DNA of 64,000 nucleotides from an uncultured Negativicutes bacterium (GTDB taxonomy: Bacteria > Bacillota > Negativicutes > Veillonellales > Megasphaeraceae). Made by a program: the position numbers and the translations under genes. The stretch is taken from the NCBI GenBank assembly GCA_900752195.1, contig CAADUJ010000007.1, positions 277,594 through 341,593 on the forward strand, written 5' to 3'. This document shows, one piece after another, positions 1-9,628 of the stretch; position 1 is the stretch's first letter; each line of letters begins with the position of its first letter. Below the pieces are notes generated by a model. It ran no database searches. It was not told where the DNA came from and saw only the letters and a program-made list of their open reading frames with translations.

Positions 1-1
1 G

Positions 2-1357
2 GAAGAGGCGTGGATCGATTTTGTCTTGGCCATCGTTTGTATGCTTGGATTTGGAATCCTTTTGCTCCACAGCGGTCACGTCAGGACGAAACGGCTCACT
101 ATTCGCGAAGGCATTGCAATCACTGGCCTTGGTTGGCTTTTGGCGACGGTTCTCGGCATGCTTCCGTATGCCCTTGGCGGGTATCTCACCGTTATTGACG
201 CCGTCTTTGAAAGCATATCGGGTTTTACGGGCACAGGTGCGACAGTCATTGATGATTTGGAATCGTTGCCATTCAGTATCTTGTTCTGGCGGAGCATGAC
301 GCACTGGCTCGGTGGCCTTGGGATAGTCGTCATTTTCATTGCTCTCTTGCCGGCGTCGGGGCAACATATAATTTTTATGCATAATGCGGAGGCGTCAGGC
401 CCCACATCGGATCGGTTTTCACCGCGCCTGAGAGACATGACCCACGTTCTGTTTCGCATGTACCTGACTTTTACGGCCATTGCCTTTTGTATTTTTCTCC
501 TTTGCGGCATGGATAGTTTTAGTGCCTTGAATCATGCGATGTCTACTATTTCAGCAGGCGGTTTTTCCACCTTTAATTCGAGTGCAGCCCACTTTGAGAG
601 CCCCGCCATTGAAGGCTGGATGGCATTTTTCATGGCTTTAGCAGGAGGGAACTTTGGTCTTTATTACCAGGTATATCGAAAGGGGCCGTCTGTCTTAAAG
701 GATAATACGGAATTTAAAGCCTATATCGGCATATTAAGTGGAGCGACCATACTCATGGCAATCAATCTCATGGATGCGTTGAAGTATGATCTGTTTTCGG
801 CATTCCGCTATGCGTCTTTTCAGGCGGCATCTATTGCAACGACAGGGTTCGTATCGGCTGACTATGACCAATGGCCGGCTTTTTCCAAGGGAATCTTACT
901 GCTTCTCATGATCAGCGGTGGTTGTGCCGGTTCTACGGCAGCCGGTGTCAAGATATCCCGTGTGGTCATCTTGTTTCGGGCGTTGCAACGGATTATCTTT
1001 GAAAAGGTTCATCCCCGGTCAGTCATGGAAATCAAGATGAATGGACAGGTTATCGAAGAAAGCACGATTATCCGTGTAAGTCAGTTTTTTTTCCTTTATA
1101 TGTCGTTCATCATCTTCTGGGCCCTTCTCTTGACGTGGGATGGCATTACGATTTTTGATGCCATTGGTATCAGCGTTACGACCATGGGGTGTATCGGCCC
1201 GTCTTTCGGCATTACTGGCGCAACCAGCACTTACGCAGGATTGTCGCTCTTTTCAAAATCCATTTTATGCATCTCTATGTTATTGGGGCGGCTCGAACTT
1301 TTTACGGTACTTGCCATGATGCATGGGAGCTTTTGGAAGAAGAAGGGAAATTGGTAA
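2..1357 (+). CDS. TrkH/KtrB-type potassium uptake channel subunit (5' end cut by window edge)
   Basis: Integral membrane K+ translocating subunit of a Trk/Ktr system, which works with a cytoplasmic TrkA/KtrA nucleotide-binding partner not seen here. The reading frame is open to the window edge, so the N-terminus lies outside; 451 residues are visible. Four filter-like loops typical of the family are present: SGFTGTGA (about nt 220), STISAGGFSTF (about 545), ASIATTGFVSADY (about 830) and VTTMGCIGPSFG (about 1175), each between hydrophobic helices. A hairpin follows the stop. Ion specificity (K+ alone or Na+-coupled) cannot be read from the sequence. Confidence 0.93.
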   Translation, partial: EEAWIDFVLAIVCMLGFGILLLHSGHVRTKRLTIREGIAITGLGWLLATVLGMLPYALGGYLTVIDAVFESISGFTGTGATVIDDLESLPFSILFWRSMTHWLGGLGIVVIFIALLPASGQHIIFMHNAEASGPTSDRFSPRLRDMTHVLFRMYLTFTAIAFCIFLLCGMDSFSALNHAMSTISAGGFSTFNSSAAHFESPAIEGWMAFFMALAGGNFGLYYQVYRKGPSVLKDNTEFKAYIGILSGATILMAINLMDALKYDLFSAFRYASFQAASIATTGFVSADYDQWPAFSKGILLLLMISGGCAGSTAAGVKISRVVILFRALQRIIFEKVHPRSVMEIKMNGQVIEESTIIRVSQFFFLYMSFIIFWALLLTWDGITIFDAIGISVTTMGCIGPSFGITGATSTYAGLSLFSKSILCISMLLGRLELFTVLAMMHGSFWKKKGNW

Positions 1358-1369
1358 AATGGCCGTGTT

Positions 1370-1412
1370 TGACAGGCGTAAGGCCTTCTTTTGAGCCTGT
1401 CAGTTATTTTCT
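1370..1412 (+). terminator. Probable terminator after the Trk gene
   Basis: TGACAGGC (1370-1377) pairs with GCCTGTCA (1395-1402), followed by a T-rich stretch. The loop is 17 nt and the T tract is interrupted, so it is a weak terminator. Confidence 0.5.
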
Positions 1413-1440
1413 TTGCTCCTTTTGGTGAGTGTGGTATAAT
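1413..1440 (+). promoter_or_regulatory. Promoter upstream of mfd
   Basis: TTGCTC (1413-1418), 16-nt spacer, TATAAT (1435-1440) preceded by TGG. A 9-bp hairpin (GGGCTTTAG 1465-1473 with CTAAAGCCC 1483-1491) follows in the leader, just before the mfd ribosome binding site. Confidence 0.6.
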
Positions 1441-1511
1441 AGTACATCAATTAGATTTTTAGCAGGGCTTTAGTGATTTTTTCTAAAGCCCCATTTTCTA
1501 TGAGGTAATGA

Positions 1512-4500
1512 ATGGCAATGGATACTTTTTTTTCGCGCATGGATAAGGATGCCAATATTTGTACAAGTGTGGCTCTCTTTTCCAAATCGGGCTGTCATAG
1601 CGTGTATGGCTTAGGTGGTTCTGTAAAGACGTCGTTTACGGCACGGGGCATTGAGAAGCGCCATGCATCAGCTCTTATTATTGTTCCTAATAAGGAAGCC
1701 TTACAAGACTGGAAGATGGATTTGTCTTTCTTTGCACCGTCATATCCTGTCTATGAGTTTCCGCTCATCGATAGGGCTGTTTTCACGACGACGGCAAAGA
1801 GCATGGATCGGTCTGCCCGGGCTATGGAAGCTCTCGTCGCGCTGCGTCAGGATACACCGTGCATCGTCGTCGCAACAATTGATGAAGTAGCGCAGCTCAT
1901 CGTTTCACCACAAGCGCTTGATGAGGGAGCCGTGTCTCTTCGTGTAGACGATGAAGTGGATCGGCAGCAGCTGATAGAACGGCTTGTATCCGGTGGCTAC
2001 GAACGAGTCGATATGGTAGAACGGCGAGGCCATTTTTCTATCCGTGGGGATATTGTCGATATTTTTGCCGTAAACTATGAACAGCCTTTACGTCTTGCCT
2101 TTTTTGGAGATGCGCTGGAAAGCCTGCGGGCGTTTGATGCGATCTCGCAGAAGTCATCTGAAGAGCTGGACCATGTCCGTATCTTACCGTATGCCATGGA
2201 GAACCAGAAAAAGGAAACGGCGACGATCCTCGATTACATGGAAGACGGCGTCATTATCTGGGATGAACCGAACCGTTGTCGGGAAGAGATGAAAAAGGTC
2301 CTTAAAGAATCACCGGAGTATAAGGAATGGCTTACGTCGTGGAGGAGCCTCGTCAGTGAGACGAGGGATACAACAGAAATCGTATTGTCCCTCATGGCTC
2401 AGGCCGTGCCGGATATGGTCATTCAATCGTCGGCAAGTTTCCCGGCAAAGGCCATGGCGAGTTTTCAAAAGCAATTCGAGCTTCTGCGGGATGAACTGCA
2501 TCATTGGCAGGATACAGATAACGCTATTGTCATCGTCATAGGCAATACGCAACGTGAAGCGTCGTTTCGGAGTTGGCTCGATCTGAATGAGTTCTCCTAC
2601 GAGTACTTCGATGATAAAAAGACGCTGGAAAGCAACATGATTTATTTGGCAGAAGGGGAAATCCGCAATGGGTTCGAACTTCCCTATGCCAAACTCGTCA
2701 TTCTGGCAGAACGCGATATTTATGGGATGCAGAAACGGCGCCTCCGCCATAAAGCCGTAAAGGGTCAGGAAATCAATGTCTTTACAGATTTAAAAGTCGG
2801 TGATTATGTTGTTCATGAAGTACACGGTATTGGTCGCTATGATGGTATTAAGACCATAGAAATAGACGGCGTCCATAAAGATTACCTGCAAATCCACTAT
2901 GCCGGTAAGGATATCCTGTATGTACCGACGGATCAGCTCAATTTGATACAGCGCTACATCGGTAATGAAGGAGATATACCTAAACTGCAGAAAATGGGCG
3001 GTGCCGATTGGCAGAAGGCGCGGAAAAAAGCGCAGAAATCCATTGATAATATTGCAGAGAAACTCGTCGCCGTATATGCCAAGCGTGAAATTGTACAGGG
3101 CTTTGCCTTTCCGCCGGATACGCCGTTCCAAAAAGAATTTGAAGATGCCTTTCCATATGAAGAAACAGAAGATCAACTGAAGGCTATTGCAGCCATTAAA
3201 AAGAGCATGGAAAAGCCTTTCCCTATGGATTGTTTAGTGTGTGGCGACGTAGGGTTTGGCAAGACAGAAGTGGCGATGCGAGCTGTTTTCAAGGCCGTTA
3301 TGGGTGGTAAGCAGGTGGCTGTATTAGTACCGACGACCGTATTGGCACAGCAACATTACCAGACATTCCGCGAACGGTTTGAAAACTTTGGTGTCCGCGT
3401 AGAGGTACTCAACCGGTTCCGATCTCCGAAAGAAAAGAAACAAATCCTTCAAGGTATTTTAACGGGCGATATCGATGTTCTTATCGGTACCCATAGTATT
3501 TTGAACAAACGCGTAAAGTTCAAGGATATTGGCCTTCTCGTAGTCGATGAAGAACAGCGTTTTGGCGTTGCACAAAAAGAAAAGTGGAAGTCCTGGGCTG
3601 CTACTATCGATGTTCTCACGCTTAGTGCGACACCGATTCCCAGGACGCTCCATATGTCTCTCGTCAATTTGCGGCAAATGTGTATCATCGAAACGCCGCC
3701 GACGGACCGGTTTCCCGTACAGACCTATGTGACAGAATACGATACCCGTATTGTGCGTGATGCCGTTATGCGGGAAAAAAGACGGGGCGGACAGGTATTC
3801 TTCGTTTACAACCACGTCGCTTCCATTGAACGGATGAAAGATGAACTCCAGGCACTGATGCCAGATATTACGATTGGTATCGCTCATGGGCAGATGCCAG
3901 GAGCCTTGTTGGAAGAAGTCATGTTTGAGTTCTATGAAGACCGATATGACGTCCTTTTATGTTCCAGCCTCGTTGAAAACGGTCTTGACGTGGCGAATGC
4001 CAACACCATCATTATTTATGATGCTGATCATTTTGGCTTGTCCCAATTGTACCAGATGCGCGGTCGTGTCGGCCGCAGCCACCGTATGGCTTATGCGTAT
4101 TTCCTTTATCGGCGCGACAAAGTGCTGAGCGAAGTTGCAGAAAAAAGGCTTCAGGCTATCAAGGAATTCACTGAACTCGGTTCGGGCTTTAAGATTGCCA
4201 TGCGCGATCTGGAAATCCGCGGTGCTGGTAATCTCTTGGGTCGTGAACAGCACGGCAATATTGCAAGCATCGGGTTTGCCATGTATTGCAGTATGCTGGA
4301 AAAGGCCATCAAAAAAGCACAGAATGGGGAAGAAGATGTAGTGGCTCCGCCGGAAACGGTTATGGAAACCCATATCGATGCATTTATTGATGATGACTAT
4401 ATCCATAATGGCGGCCAGAAAATCGAAATGTACCAGCGCATGGCCGTCCTGCAGTCGGTCCAGGAATTGGATGAATTGCAAAAGGAACTTATCGACCGCT

Positions 4501-4811
4501 ATGGCAAACCGACGAAACCGGTAGAAACGTTGTTAGAGGCCACGCGCATACGTTTGCGCGGTAAGGCAATGGGCCTTGTACTCATTGCTCAAAAGAAGAC
4601 GACGTTAGAGCTGAAATGGCAGAATCTTCATGGCATGCCGCCTTTGGCAAAGCTTGCGCCAGCGTTGCGGCAGCGCCTTCGTCTTGTCCCCGGTAGCCCG
4701 ACGATGGTACGGGTTATGCTGGCACCGAAGGATAGTGAACATATATTATCTCTGTTAAAAGACCTCTTTAAGGCCTTTGAATCGCTGAGAAAGGAGAAAC
4801 CCCTTGATTAA
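1512..4811 (+). CDS. mfd: Transcription-repair coupling factor Mfd
   Basis: ATP-dependent translocase that removes RNA polymerase stalled at lesions and recruits the UvrA repair machinery. The 1099 residues show the family order: UvrB-like N-terminal domain, CarD/RID polymerase-interaction domain starting near residue 428 (VGDYVVHEVHGIGRY), Walker A GDVGFGKT near 577, the DEEQ box near 680, SATPIPRTL, and a C-terminal TRCF domain. It is slightly shorter than the roughly 1150 residues usual for the family. Start ATG 1512 has GAGG 7 nt upstream. The next gene starts inside its last codons, so the two are translationally coupled. The mfd-yabM-yabN order matches Bacillus subtilis, without spoVT. 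Confidence 0.98.
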   Translation: MAMDTFFSRMDKDANICTSVALFSKSGCHSVYGLGGSVKTSFTARGIEKRHASALIIVPNKEALQDWKMDLSFFAPSYPVYEFPLIDRAVFTTTAKSMDRSARAMEALVALRQDTPCIVVATIDEVAQLIVSPQALDEGAVSLRVDDEVDRQQLIERLVSGGYERVDMVERRGHFSIRGDIVDIFAVNYEQPLRLAFFGDALESLRAFDAISQKSSEELDHVRILPYAMENQKKETATILDYMEDGVIIWDEPNRCREEMKKVLKESPEYKEWLTSWRSLVSETRDTTEIVLSLMAQAVPDMVIQSSASFPAKAMASFQKQFELLRDELHHWQDTDNAIVIVIGNTQREASFRSWLDLNEFSYEYFDDKKTLESNMIYLAEGEIRNGFELPYAKLVILAERDIYGMQKRRLRHKAVKGQEINVFTDLKVGDYVVHEVHGIGRYDGIKTIEIDGVHKDYLQIHYAGKDILYVPTDQLNLIQRYIGNEGDIPKLQKMGGADWQKARKKAQKSIDNIAEKLVAVYAKREIVQGFAFPPDTPFQKEFEDAFPYEETEDQLKAIAAIKKSMEKPFPMDCLVCGDVGFGKTEVAMRAVFKAVMGGKQVAVLVPTTVLAQQHYQTFRERFENFGVRVEVLNRFRSPKEKKQILQGILTGDIDVLIGTHSILNKRVKFKDIGLLVVDEEQRFGVAQKEKWKSWAATIDVLTLSATPIPRTLHMSLVNLRQMCIIETPPTDRFPVQTYVTEYDTRIVRDAVMREKRRGGQVFFVYNHVASIERMKDELQALMPDITIGIAHGQMPGALLEEVMFEFYEDRYDVLLCSSLVENGLDVANANTIIIYDADHFGLSQLYQMRGRVGRSHRMAYAYFLYRRDKVLSEVAEKRLQAIKEFTELGSGFKIAMRDLEIRGAGNLLGREQHGNIASIGFAMYCSMLEKAIKKAQNGEEDVVAPPETVMETHIDAFIDDDYIHNGGQKIEMYQRMAVLQSVQELDELQKELIDRYGKPTKPVETLLEATRIRLRGKAMGLVLIAQKKTTLELKWQNLHGMPPLAKLAPALRQRLRLVPGSPTMVRVMLAPKDSEHILSLLKDLFKAFESLRKEKPLD

Positions 4812-6387
4812 GTCATCTTTCTTGCAAGGAGCGATGATCCTTACCATTGCCGGTATCGTCGTAAAGGTCTTAGGCGGCGTGAACCGTATCCTCTTATCGC
4901 GCTTACTGGGAGGAGAAGGAATAGGCTTGTATCAAATGGCTTATCCTGTATACATCCTTCTCCTTAGTATCGTTGGCGCCGGCATTCCCATTGCTGTTTC
5001 TATCATGGTTGCCGAAGAGGCTGCAAAGGGAAATTACAAGGGAACGCGACACATTTTGCACATCGTCCTTTCTGTTATGGCTGTCATCGCCATTTTAAGC
5101 GGTGCGGCTATGGTATGGGGAGCCCGATGGCTTATCGACATAGGTCTCGTACGTGATCCGCGGGCATATATACCGCTTATTGTATTGGCGCCGGCTCTTG
5201 TCGTATCGATTATGACGTGTTGTTTCAGAGGCTACTTCCAAGGTCTCCAGCTCATGAAGCCTACGGCAGTGTCGCAGATGCTGGATCAATTTATACGGGT
5301 GGTCCTCATGTTGTCATTGGCCTATTTCCTTCTCCCTCATGGTCTCGTACCAGCTGTAGCAGGGGCTACGTTTGGTGCCGTTCCCGGTGCGGTAGCAGGG
5401 CTGGTCGTCATCGTATATCTATATTATCGTCATTGCCGCAGGGAACCGTTGAAGGAGAATCCCCTTGCAGAAACATTGAATTCTCGGCAGGTCATCGGAC
5501 GTCTTTTCGTCCTGGCCGTGCCGGTGGCAGCGGCTAATATGCTACTGCCAGCCGTTGCCAGCATCGATTTATTTATCGTGCCGCGGCGTCTCATGGACGC
5601 CGGATACAGCTTGTCTCAGGCGACGACCTCTTTTGGGTATCTTACAGGTATGGCCAATGGCCTCGTCCAGTTACCGGCCATTCTGACGATGGCCCTTGCG
5701 ACGAGCCTCGTGCCGGCTGTATCGGCAGCTTGCTCTGCTAAACAGCATGATGTCGTCATGATGCGAACCCATACGGCCATGCGTATTGCCAATATGATAA
5801 CTGTACCGGCCTCTCTCGGCCTGGCTGTCCTGGCCGTACCTATATCGGTGATGCTATATGCTACGCCATCGGCAGGGCCGGCTATCAGCGTCCTTGCGAT
5901 TTCCGTATTTCTCATCGGCTTGCAGCAAATTACGAGTGGCCTTATCCAGGGCCTGGGGCACACGGCAATCCCTCTTTTGAATATGGCTATTGCCGCTGTG
6001 TTTAAAATCCTTTTAAGTTGGTATCTGACGGCTATTCCATGGTTGGCAGAAGTCGGGGCAGCGTGGGCGACGAATGTCGATTTAGCCATTGCTACGGCGT
6101 TGAATCTGTATTTTGCCTGGCGCTATGTCCGGTATCGGTTACACTGGTTCTATCTGGCTAAGCTCTTTCTGGCTGGAGCGGCTATGGCCGGGACGGCATG
6201 GTTCATGTTCCAGGTTACGAGTCCTATTTTGCCCCATACTATTAGCACGCTTCTTTCCATTACCCTTGCAGGGATTGTCTATATAATTGGCCTTTTTGCG
6301 TTTCGGGCCATATCGAAAGAGGATATCCGCAGTGTTCCTGTCATAGGAGAACGTCTGTATGGGCTGGTAACGCGTTTCGGCGAATAA
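4804..6387 (+). CDS. MurJ/SpoVB (YabM)-like polysaccharide lipid flippase
   Basis: Multi-pass membrane protein of the MOP exporter superfamily, 527 residues with about 14 hydrophobic helices. Relatives flip lipid-linked wall or polysaccharide precursors across the inner membrane. The N-terminal pattern (GGVNRILLSRLLGGEGIGLY, residues about 21-40) is typical of the SpoVB/YabM branch. TTG start, overlapping the mfd stop by 8 bp, with AGGAG upstream. Its place between mfd and yabN is conserved in Firmicutes. Whether the substrate is lipid II or another glycolipid cannot be told. Confidence 0.9.
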   Translation: MIKSSFLQGAMILTIAGIVVKVLGGVNRILLSRLLGGEGIGLYQMAYPVYILLLSIVGAGIPIAVSIMVAEEAAKGNYKGTRHILHIVLSVMAVIAILSGAAMVWGARWLIDIGLVRDPRAYIPLIVLAPALVVSIMTCCFRGYFQGLQLMKPTAVSQMLDQFIRVVLMLSLAYFLLPHGLVPAVAGATFGAVPGAVAGLVVIVYLYYRHCRREPLKENPLAETLNSRQVIGRLFVLAVPVAAANMLLPAVASIDLFIVPRRLMDAGYSLSQATTSFGYLTGMANGLVQLPAILTMALATSLVPAVSAACSAKQHDVVMMRTHTAMRIANMITVPASLGLAVLAVPISVMLYATPSAGPAISVLAISVFLIGLQQITSGLIQGLGHTAIPLLNMAIAAVFKILLSWYLTAIPWLAEVGAAWATNVDLAIATALNLYFAWRYVRYRLHWFYLAKLFLAGAAMAGTAWFMFQVTSPILPHTISTLLSITLAGIVYIIGLFAFRAISKEDIRSVPVIGERLYGLVTRFGE

Positions 6388-6414
6388 TCGCCTGTTCACA
6401 AGAAGGAGAATAGA

Positions 6415-7908
6415 ATGGGAACCATTTATATTATCGGTTTAGGCCCTGGCGATGCCGGCCTCATTACACTAGATGCTTTTCGCCTTATGGTACATGCCCG
6501 GCGCCTTATACTGCGCACGGCTGTGCACCCTTCCGTGGCATATCTCGATGAACAACATATCTCGTATGAAGCTCTTGATCATTTCTATGAAGAAGGCGCT
6601 TCTTTTGATGCTGTATATCACAATATTACCTCGTATGTTCTCGATGCAGCCCGTCAGGGCGATGTAGTCTATGCCGTGCCGGGAAGTCCCGTTGTAGCAG
6701 AATATACGGTGCAACTTTTGGAAAAGGCCGGCATGACACGAGGCGTGACGGTCCGCGTGTTTCCGGGAATGAGCTTTTTGGAAGTCATGTATACGGCTCT
6801 TCGCTTTGATCCGGTGAATGGTGTATCCATTATTGACAGCTCTGAAGTCGATGCCATTCCGCCTGATTTGGCGACGCCACTCATTATTACGCAGGTCTAT
6901 AACCGCAAGGTGGCTTCTGATGTGAAGCTGGCCCTCATGGAACTCTACGGTGATGAATATGAAGCTATCCTCGTATATCATGTAAGCCTTCCGGATCAAA
7001 AGCTGGAGAAGGTGAAGTTATATGAACTGGACCGTCTCGATACAATCGATCACCTGACGAGCCTCTTCTTGCCGACTCCACCAGTCGATCAGATCGATGG
7101 CGACAATGCTGTAGAAGAAGGCACGATGCCTTTTGATATGACACCTCTCGTGAACGTCATGGCTCGCCTGCGGGGAGAAAATGGCTGCCCTTGGGATAAA
7201 TCACAGACCCATCAGACATTGCGGCGGTATCTCCTTGAAGAAGTCTATGAGATGCTTGATGCCATCGATACGCATGATGTAAATGGTATACGGGAAGAGC
7301 TGGGAGATATCTTGTATCAGGTCGTCATTCATGCCCGTATTGCCGAGGAGGAAGGGCTCTTTGATGCACAAGACGTTGTGAACGATGTTTGTCGCAAGAT
7401 GATTCGCCGTCATCCCCATGTTTTTGGGCCTAAAGGTCTTGAAAATGGTAGTGAGAGTATGGTAAACTGGGATAGATTAAAGCAGGGCGAGCAACGTCAG
7501 CAGCATAACCATCTTCTGGACGGTGTTGTTCCTGGACTTCCTTCTTTATTAGAAGCCTATAAGTTACAAGAGAAATCAGCAAAGGTTGGTTTCGAATGGG
7601 ACACGGCTGAGGAAGTAGTTGATAAATTCCATGAAGAGTGGAATGAATTGTTGGAAGCACTGAAAGAAAAGGATCCGGCCCATGTGGAGGAAGAAGCCGG
7701 CGATGTATTATTTGTTCTTGCTAATTTATACCGGCGCTATCAAGTAGAACCGGAGAGTGCGTTACATCGTGCTAACAGTAAATTTCGGAGACGTTTTTCT
7801 TTTGTAGAAGAGTGTGTCCATGAATCTCATCGTGACTGGTCTGATTTTACGTTAGAAGAGCTAGATGGATTCTGGAATGAAGCAAAAAGAGCTGAAAGAG
7901 AAGGATAG
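6415..7908 (+). CDS. yabN: YabN: tetrapyrrole-methylase-like domain fused to MazG NTP pyrophosphohydrolase
   Basis: Two-domain protein of 497 residues. The N-terminal half begins MGTIYIIGLGPGD, the SAM-binding signature of uroporphyrin/tetrapyrrole methylases. The C-terminal half (from about residue 245) is MazG, with ENGCPWDKSQTH, the EExxE-type helix LLEEVYEMLDAI and EELGDILYQVV, followed by a second MazG-like repeat ending EEAGDVLFVLANL. MazG hydrolyses non-canonical or excess NTPs; the substrate of the methylase-like half is unknown. The fusion is standard in Firmicutes. AAGGAG precedes ATG 6415. Confidence 0.95.
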   Translation: MGTIYIIGLGPGDAGLITLDAFRLMVHARRLILRTAVHPSVAYLDEQHISYEALDHFYEEGASFDAVYHNITSYVLDAARQGDVVYAVPGSPVVAEYTVQLLEKAGMTRGVTVRVFPGMSFLEVMYTALRFDPVNGVSIIDSSEVDAIPPDLATPLIITQVYNRKVASDVKLALMELYGDEYEAILVYHVSLPDQKLEKVKLYELDRLDTIDHLTSLFLPTPPVDQIDGDNAVEEGTMPFDMTPLVNVMARLRGENGCPWDKSQTHQTLRRYLLEEVYEMLDAIDTHDVNGIREELGDILYQVVIHARIAEEEGLFDAQDVVNDVCRKMIRRHPHVFGPKGLENGSESMVNWDRLKQGEQRQQHNHLLDGVVPGLPSLLEAYKLQEKSAKVGFEWDTAEEVVDKFHEEWNELLEALKEKDPAHVEEEAGDVLFVLANLYRRYQVEPESALHRANSKFRRRFSFVEECVHESHRDWSDFTLEELDGFWNEAKRAEREG

Positions 7909-7965
7909 CTTCCGAAGAGTTAGGCGTATTCTATAGATGTAACCAATTTAAAGGAGGATTTTGTA

Positions 7966-8244
7966 ATGAATAAAACCGAATTAATCGCCAGTGTGGCACA
8001 GAAATCTGATCTCACAAAAAAAGATGCTGAAAAAGCAGTAAAGGCAGTCTTCGAATCGATCAGCGAAAGCCTCAAAGCAGGTGACAAAGTACAGATTATC
8101 GGCTTTGGTACTTTTGAAGTCCGTCAGCGTAAAGCTCGTACAGGCCGCAACCCGCAGACGAAAGAAGCTATCACGATTGAAGCTTCCAGCACGCCGGCAT
8201 TCAAAGCTGGTAAACAGCTCAAAGATTTGGTTAACAATAAATAA
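7966..8244 (+). CDS. hup: DNA-binding protein HU
   Basis: Histone-like dimeric DNA-bending protein, 92 residues, the usual family size. It shows the N-terminal MNKTELI, the [13 protein letters not shown] arm entry and the GRNPQT DNA-intercalating loop tip. A strong AAGGAGG site lies 8 nt before ATG. It is followed by a clear terminator, so it ends the mfd-yabM-yabN run or is a separate, strongly expressed unit. Confidence 0.98.
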   Translation: MNKTELIASVAQKSDLTKKDAEKAVKAVFESISESLKAGDKVQIIGFGTFEVRQRKARTGRNPQTKEAITIEASSTPAFKAGKQLKDLVNNK

Positions 8245-8259
8245 TAGATGCGTATTCAG

Positions 8260-8291
8260 AAAAGGGCCGGCCTTGCTCGGCTCTTTTCTTG
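8260..8291 (+). terminator. Terminator after hup
   Basis: 10-bp stem (8260-8269 with 8278-8287, one G-U pair), 8-nt loop, with T-rich sequence on the 3' side. Confidence 0.85.
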
Positions 8292-8387
8292 CTTTTTAGG
8301 GATAAAGAGATATATAATGAAGACAGTTGAAGTATCTTTTTCTTATGTTTTCATGTATCACGTTCAGGAATAAAGGAGTTTGCAAAT

Positions 8388-9542
8388 ATGGCAAAAAAGA
8401 AAGTGCTCATCATGTCCGCTTCCATTGGAACTGGCCATACACAGGCAGCACATGCAATAGAGGAGTATCTTAATAGACTGCCCGAAAAGTGTGATGTCGA
8501 GCAATTCGATTTCATCTCCAACGATGTCCTGTCTCTTGATAATATTGTAAAGGAAACATATCTTAAGATTCTCGATTTGTTCCCCATGGTCTATGATCTC
8601 ATGTATTATTCGTCACAGGGATATAAGAAGGGAATGGTCGTGAAGACCCTGTTTTCATGGGGCCTGAAACGGCGTATGCTTCGCGTCCTGGCAGATAAGA
8701 ATCCGGATTTAATTATTTTTACGCATCCCTTTCCAGCCGGTGCGGCGGCGCTATTAAAGCGACAGCATAGGCTGGATATTCCCCTCATTGGCGTGATTAC
8801 CGATTTTGCTATTCATCCATTATGGGTGTACCCGCAAATCGATACCTATTTCATTGCCGCATCGCCGTTGAAGGAGGAACTCATGCGGCAACACGTATCG
8901 GAAGACCGCATCATCGTATCCGGTATTCCTGTACGCGATGTGTTCCACCAGCATCGCTGGCACTGGGATGAAACGATTCATGGACGTAAAAATGTCCTCA
9001 TCATGGGCGGTGGACTGGGAATGGGGTCTATGAAGGAAGCGCTCATCGAGCTGGACCGGCTGAATTCAGTAGATGATTTTACGGTCGTTACAGGATACAA
9101 CGCCGATTTATATGATGAACTTTGCCGCGTTCGGCAGGACCTTCGTCATCCCGTAGAAATCCTGGGATATACGAATCATATACCGGAATTAATGGTGCGT
9201 TCCTCATTACTTGTAACGAAGCCCGGCGCTCTTACGTGTACGGAAGCGGCTACGGTTCAGGTACCTACCGTGCTATATAGCCCTATCCCTGGACAGGAAG
9301 AGGCCAATGCCTCATATATGCAGCAAAAAGGCTGTGCCTGCTGGGTGAAAGATCGGCATGATTTATCCCATGTCGTCGATACGCTCTTAGTATCACCTGA
9401 ACGACTTCAGGCTATGTCATCAGCTAGTCTGGCCTGTCATCGTGACGGTGCCGAAATCATTGGGCGCCATGTGCTGAAACTGTTGCAGCATCAAGGGGAA
9501 CAGACTGCGTCGCCTCTACATGAGCAATGTTCACACGCATAA
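8388..9542 (+). CDS. MGDG synthase/UgtP-type glycosyltransferase
   Basis: 384-residue GT28-like glycosyltransferase. The N-terminal domain opens with VLIMSASIGTGHTQAAHAI, the glycine-rich motif of diacylglycerol glucosyl/galactosyltransferases and MurG relatives. The C-terminal nucleotide-sugar domain contains NVLIMGGGLGMGS and TKPGALTCTEA. It probably glycosylates a diacylglycerol-type acceptor at the inner membrane face, but the sugar and acceptor are not determinable. It stands alone between two terminators. AAGGAG precedes ATG 8388. Confidence 0.88.
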   Translation: MAKKKVLIMSASIGTGHTQAAHAIEEYLNRLPEKCDVEQFDFISNDVLSLDNIVKETYLKILDLFPMVYDLMYYSSQGYKKGMVVKTLFSWGLKRRMLRVLADKNPDLIIFTHPFPAGAAALLKRQHRLDIPLIGVITDFAIHPLWVYPQIDTYFIAASPLKEELMRQHVSEDRIIVSGIPVRDVFHQHRWHWDETIHGRKNVLIMGGGLGMGSMKEALIELDRLNSVDDFTVVTGYNADLYDELCRVRQDLRHPVEILGYTNHIPELMVRSSLLVTKPGALTCTEAATVQVPTVLYSPIPGQEEANASYMQQKGCACWVKDRHDLSHVVDTLLVSPERLQAMSSASLACHRDGAEIIGRHVLKLLQHQGEQTASPLHEQCSHA

Positions 9543-9561
9543 TATATTGATACACAAGAAT

Positions 9562-9612
9562 ACCGGAGTAGTTCTTCATGGGCAATCCCATCGGGCTAGC
9601 TCCGGTTTTTTA
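9562..9612 (+). terminator. Terminator after the glycosyltransferase
   Basis: ACCGGAG (9562-9568) pairs with CTCCGGT (9600-9606), followed by six Ts. Confidence 0.85.
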
Positions 9613-9628
9613 GAAAGTAGGGAAGAAG

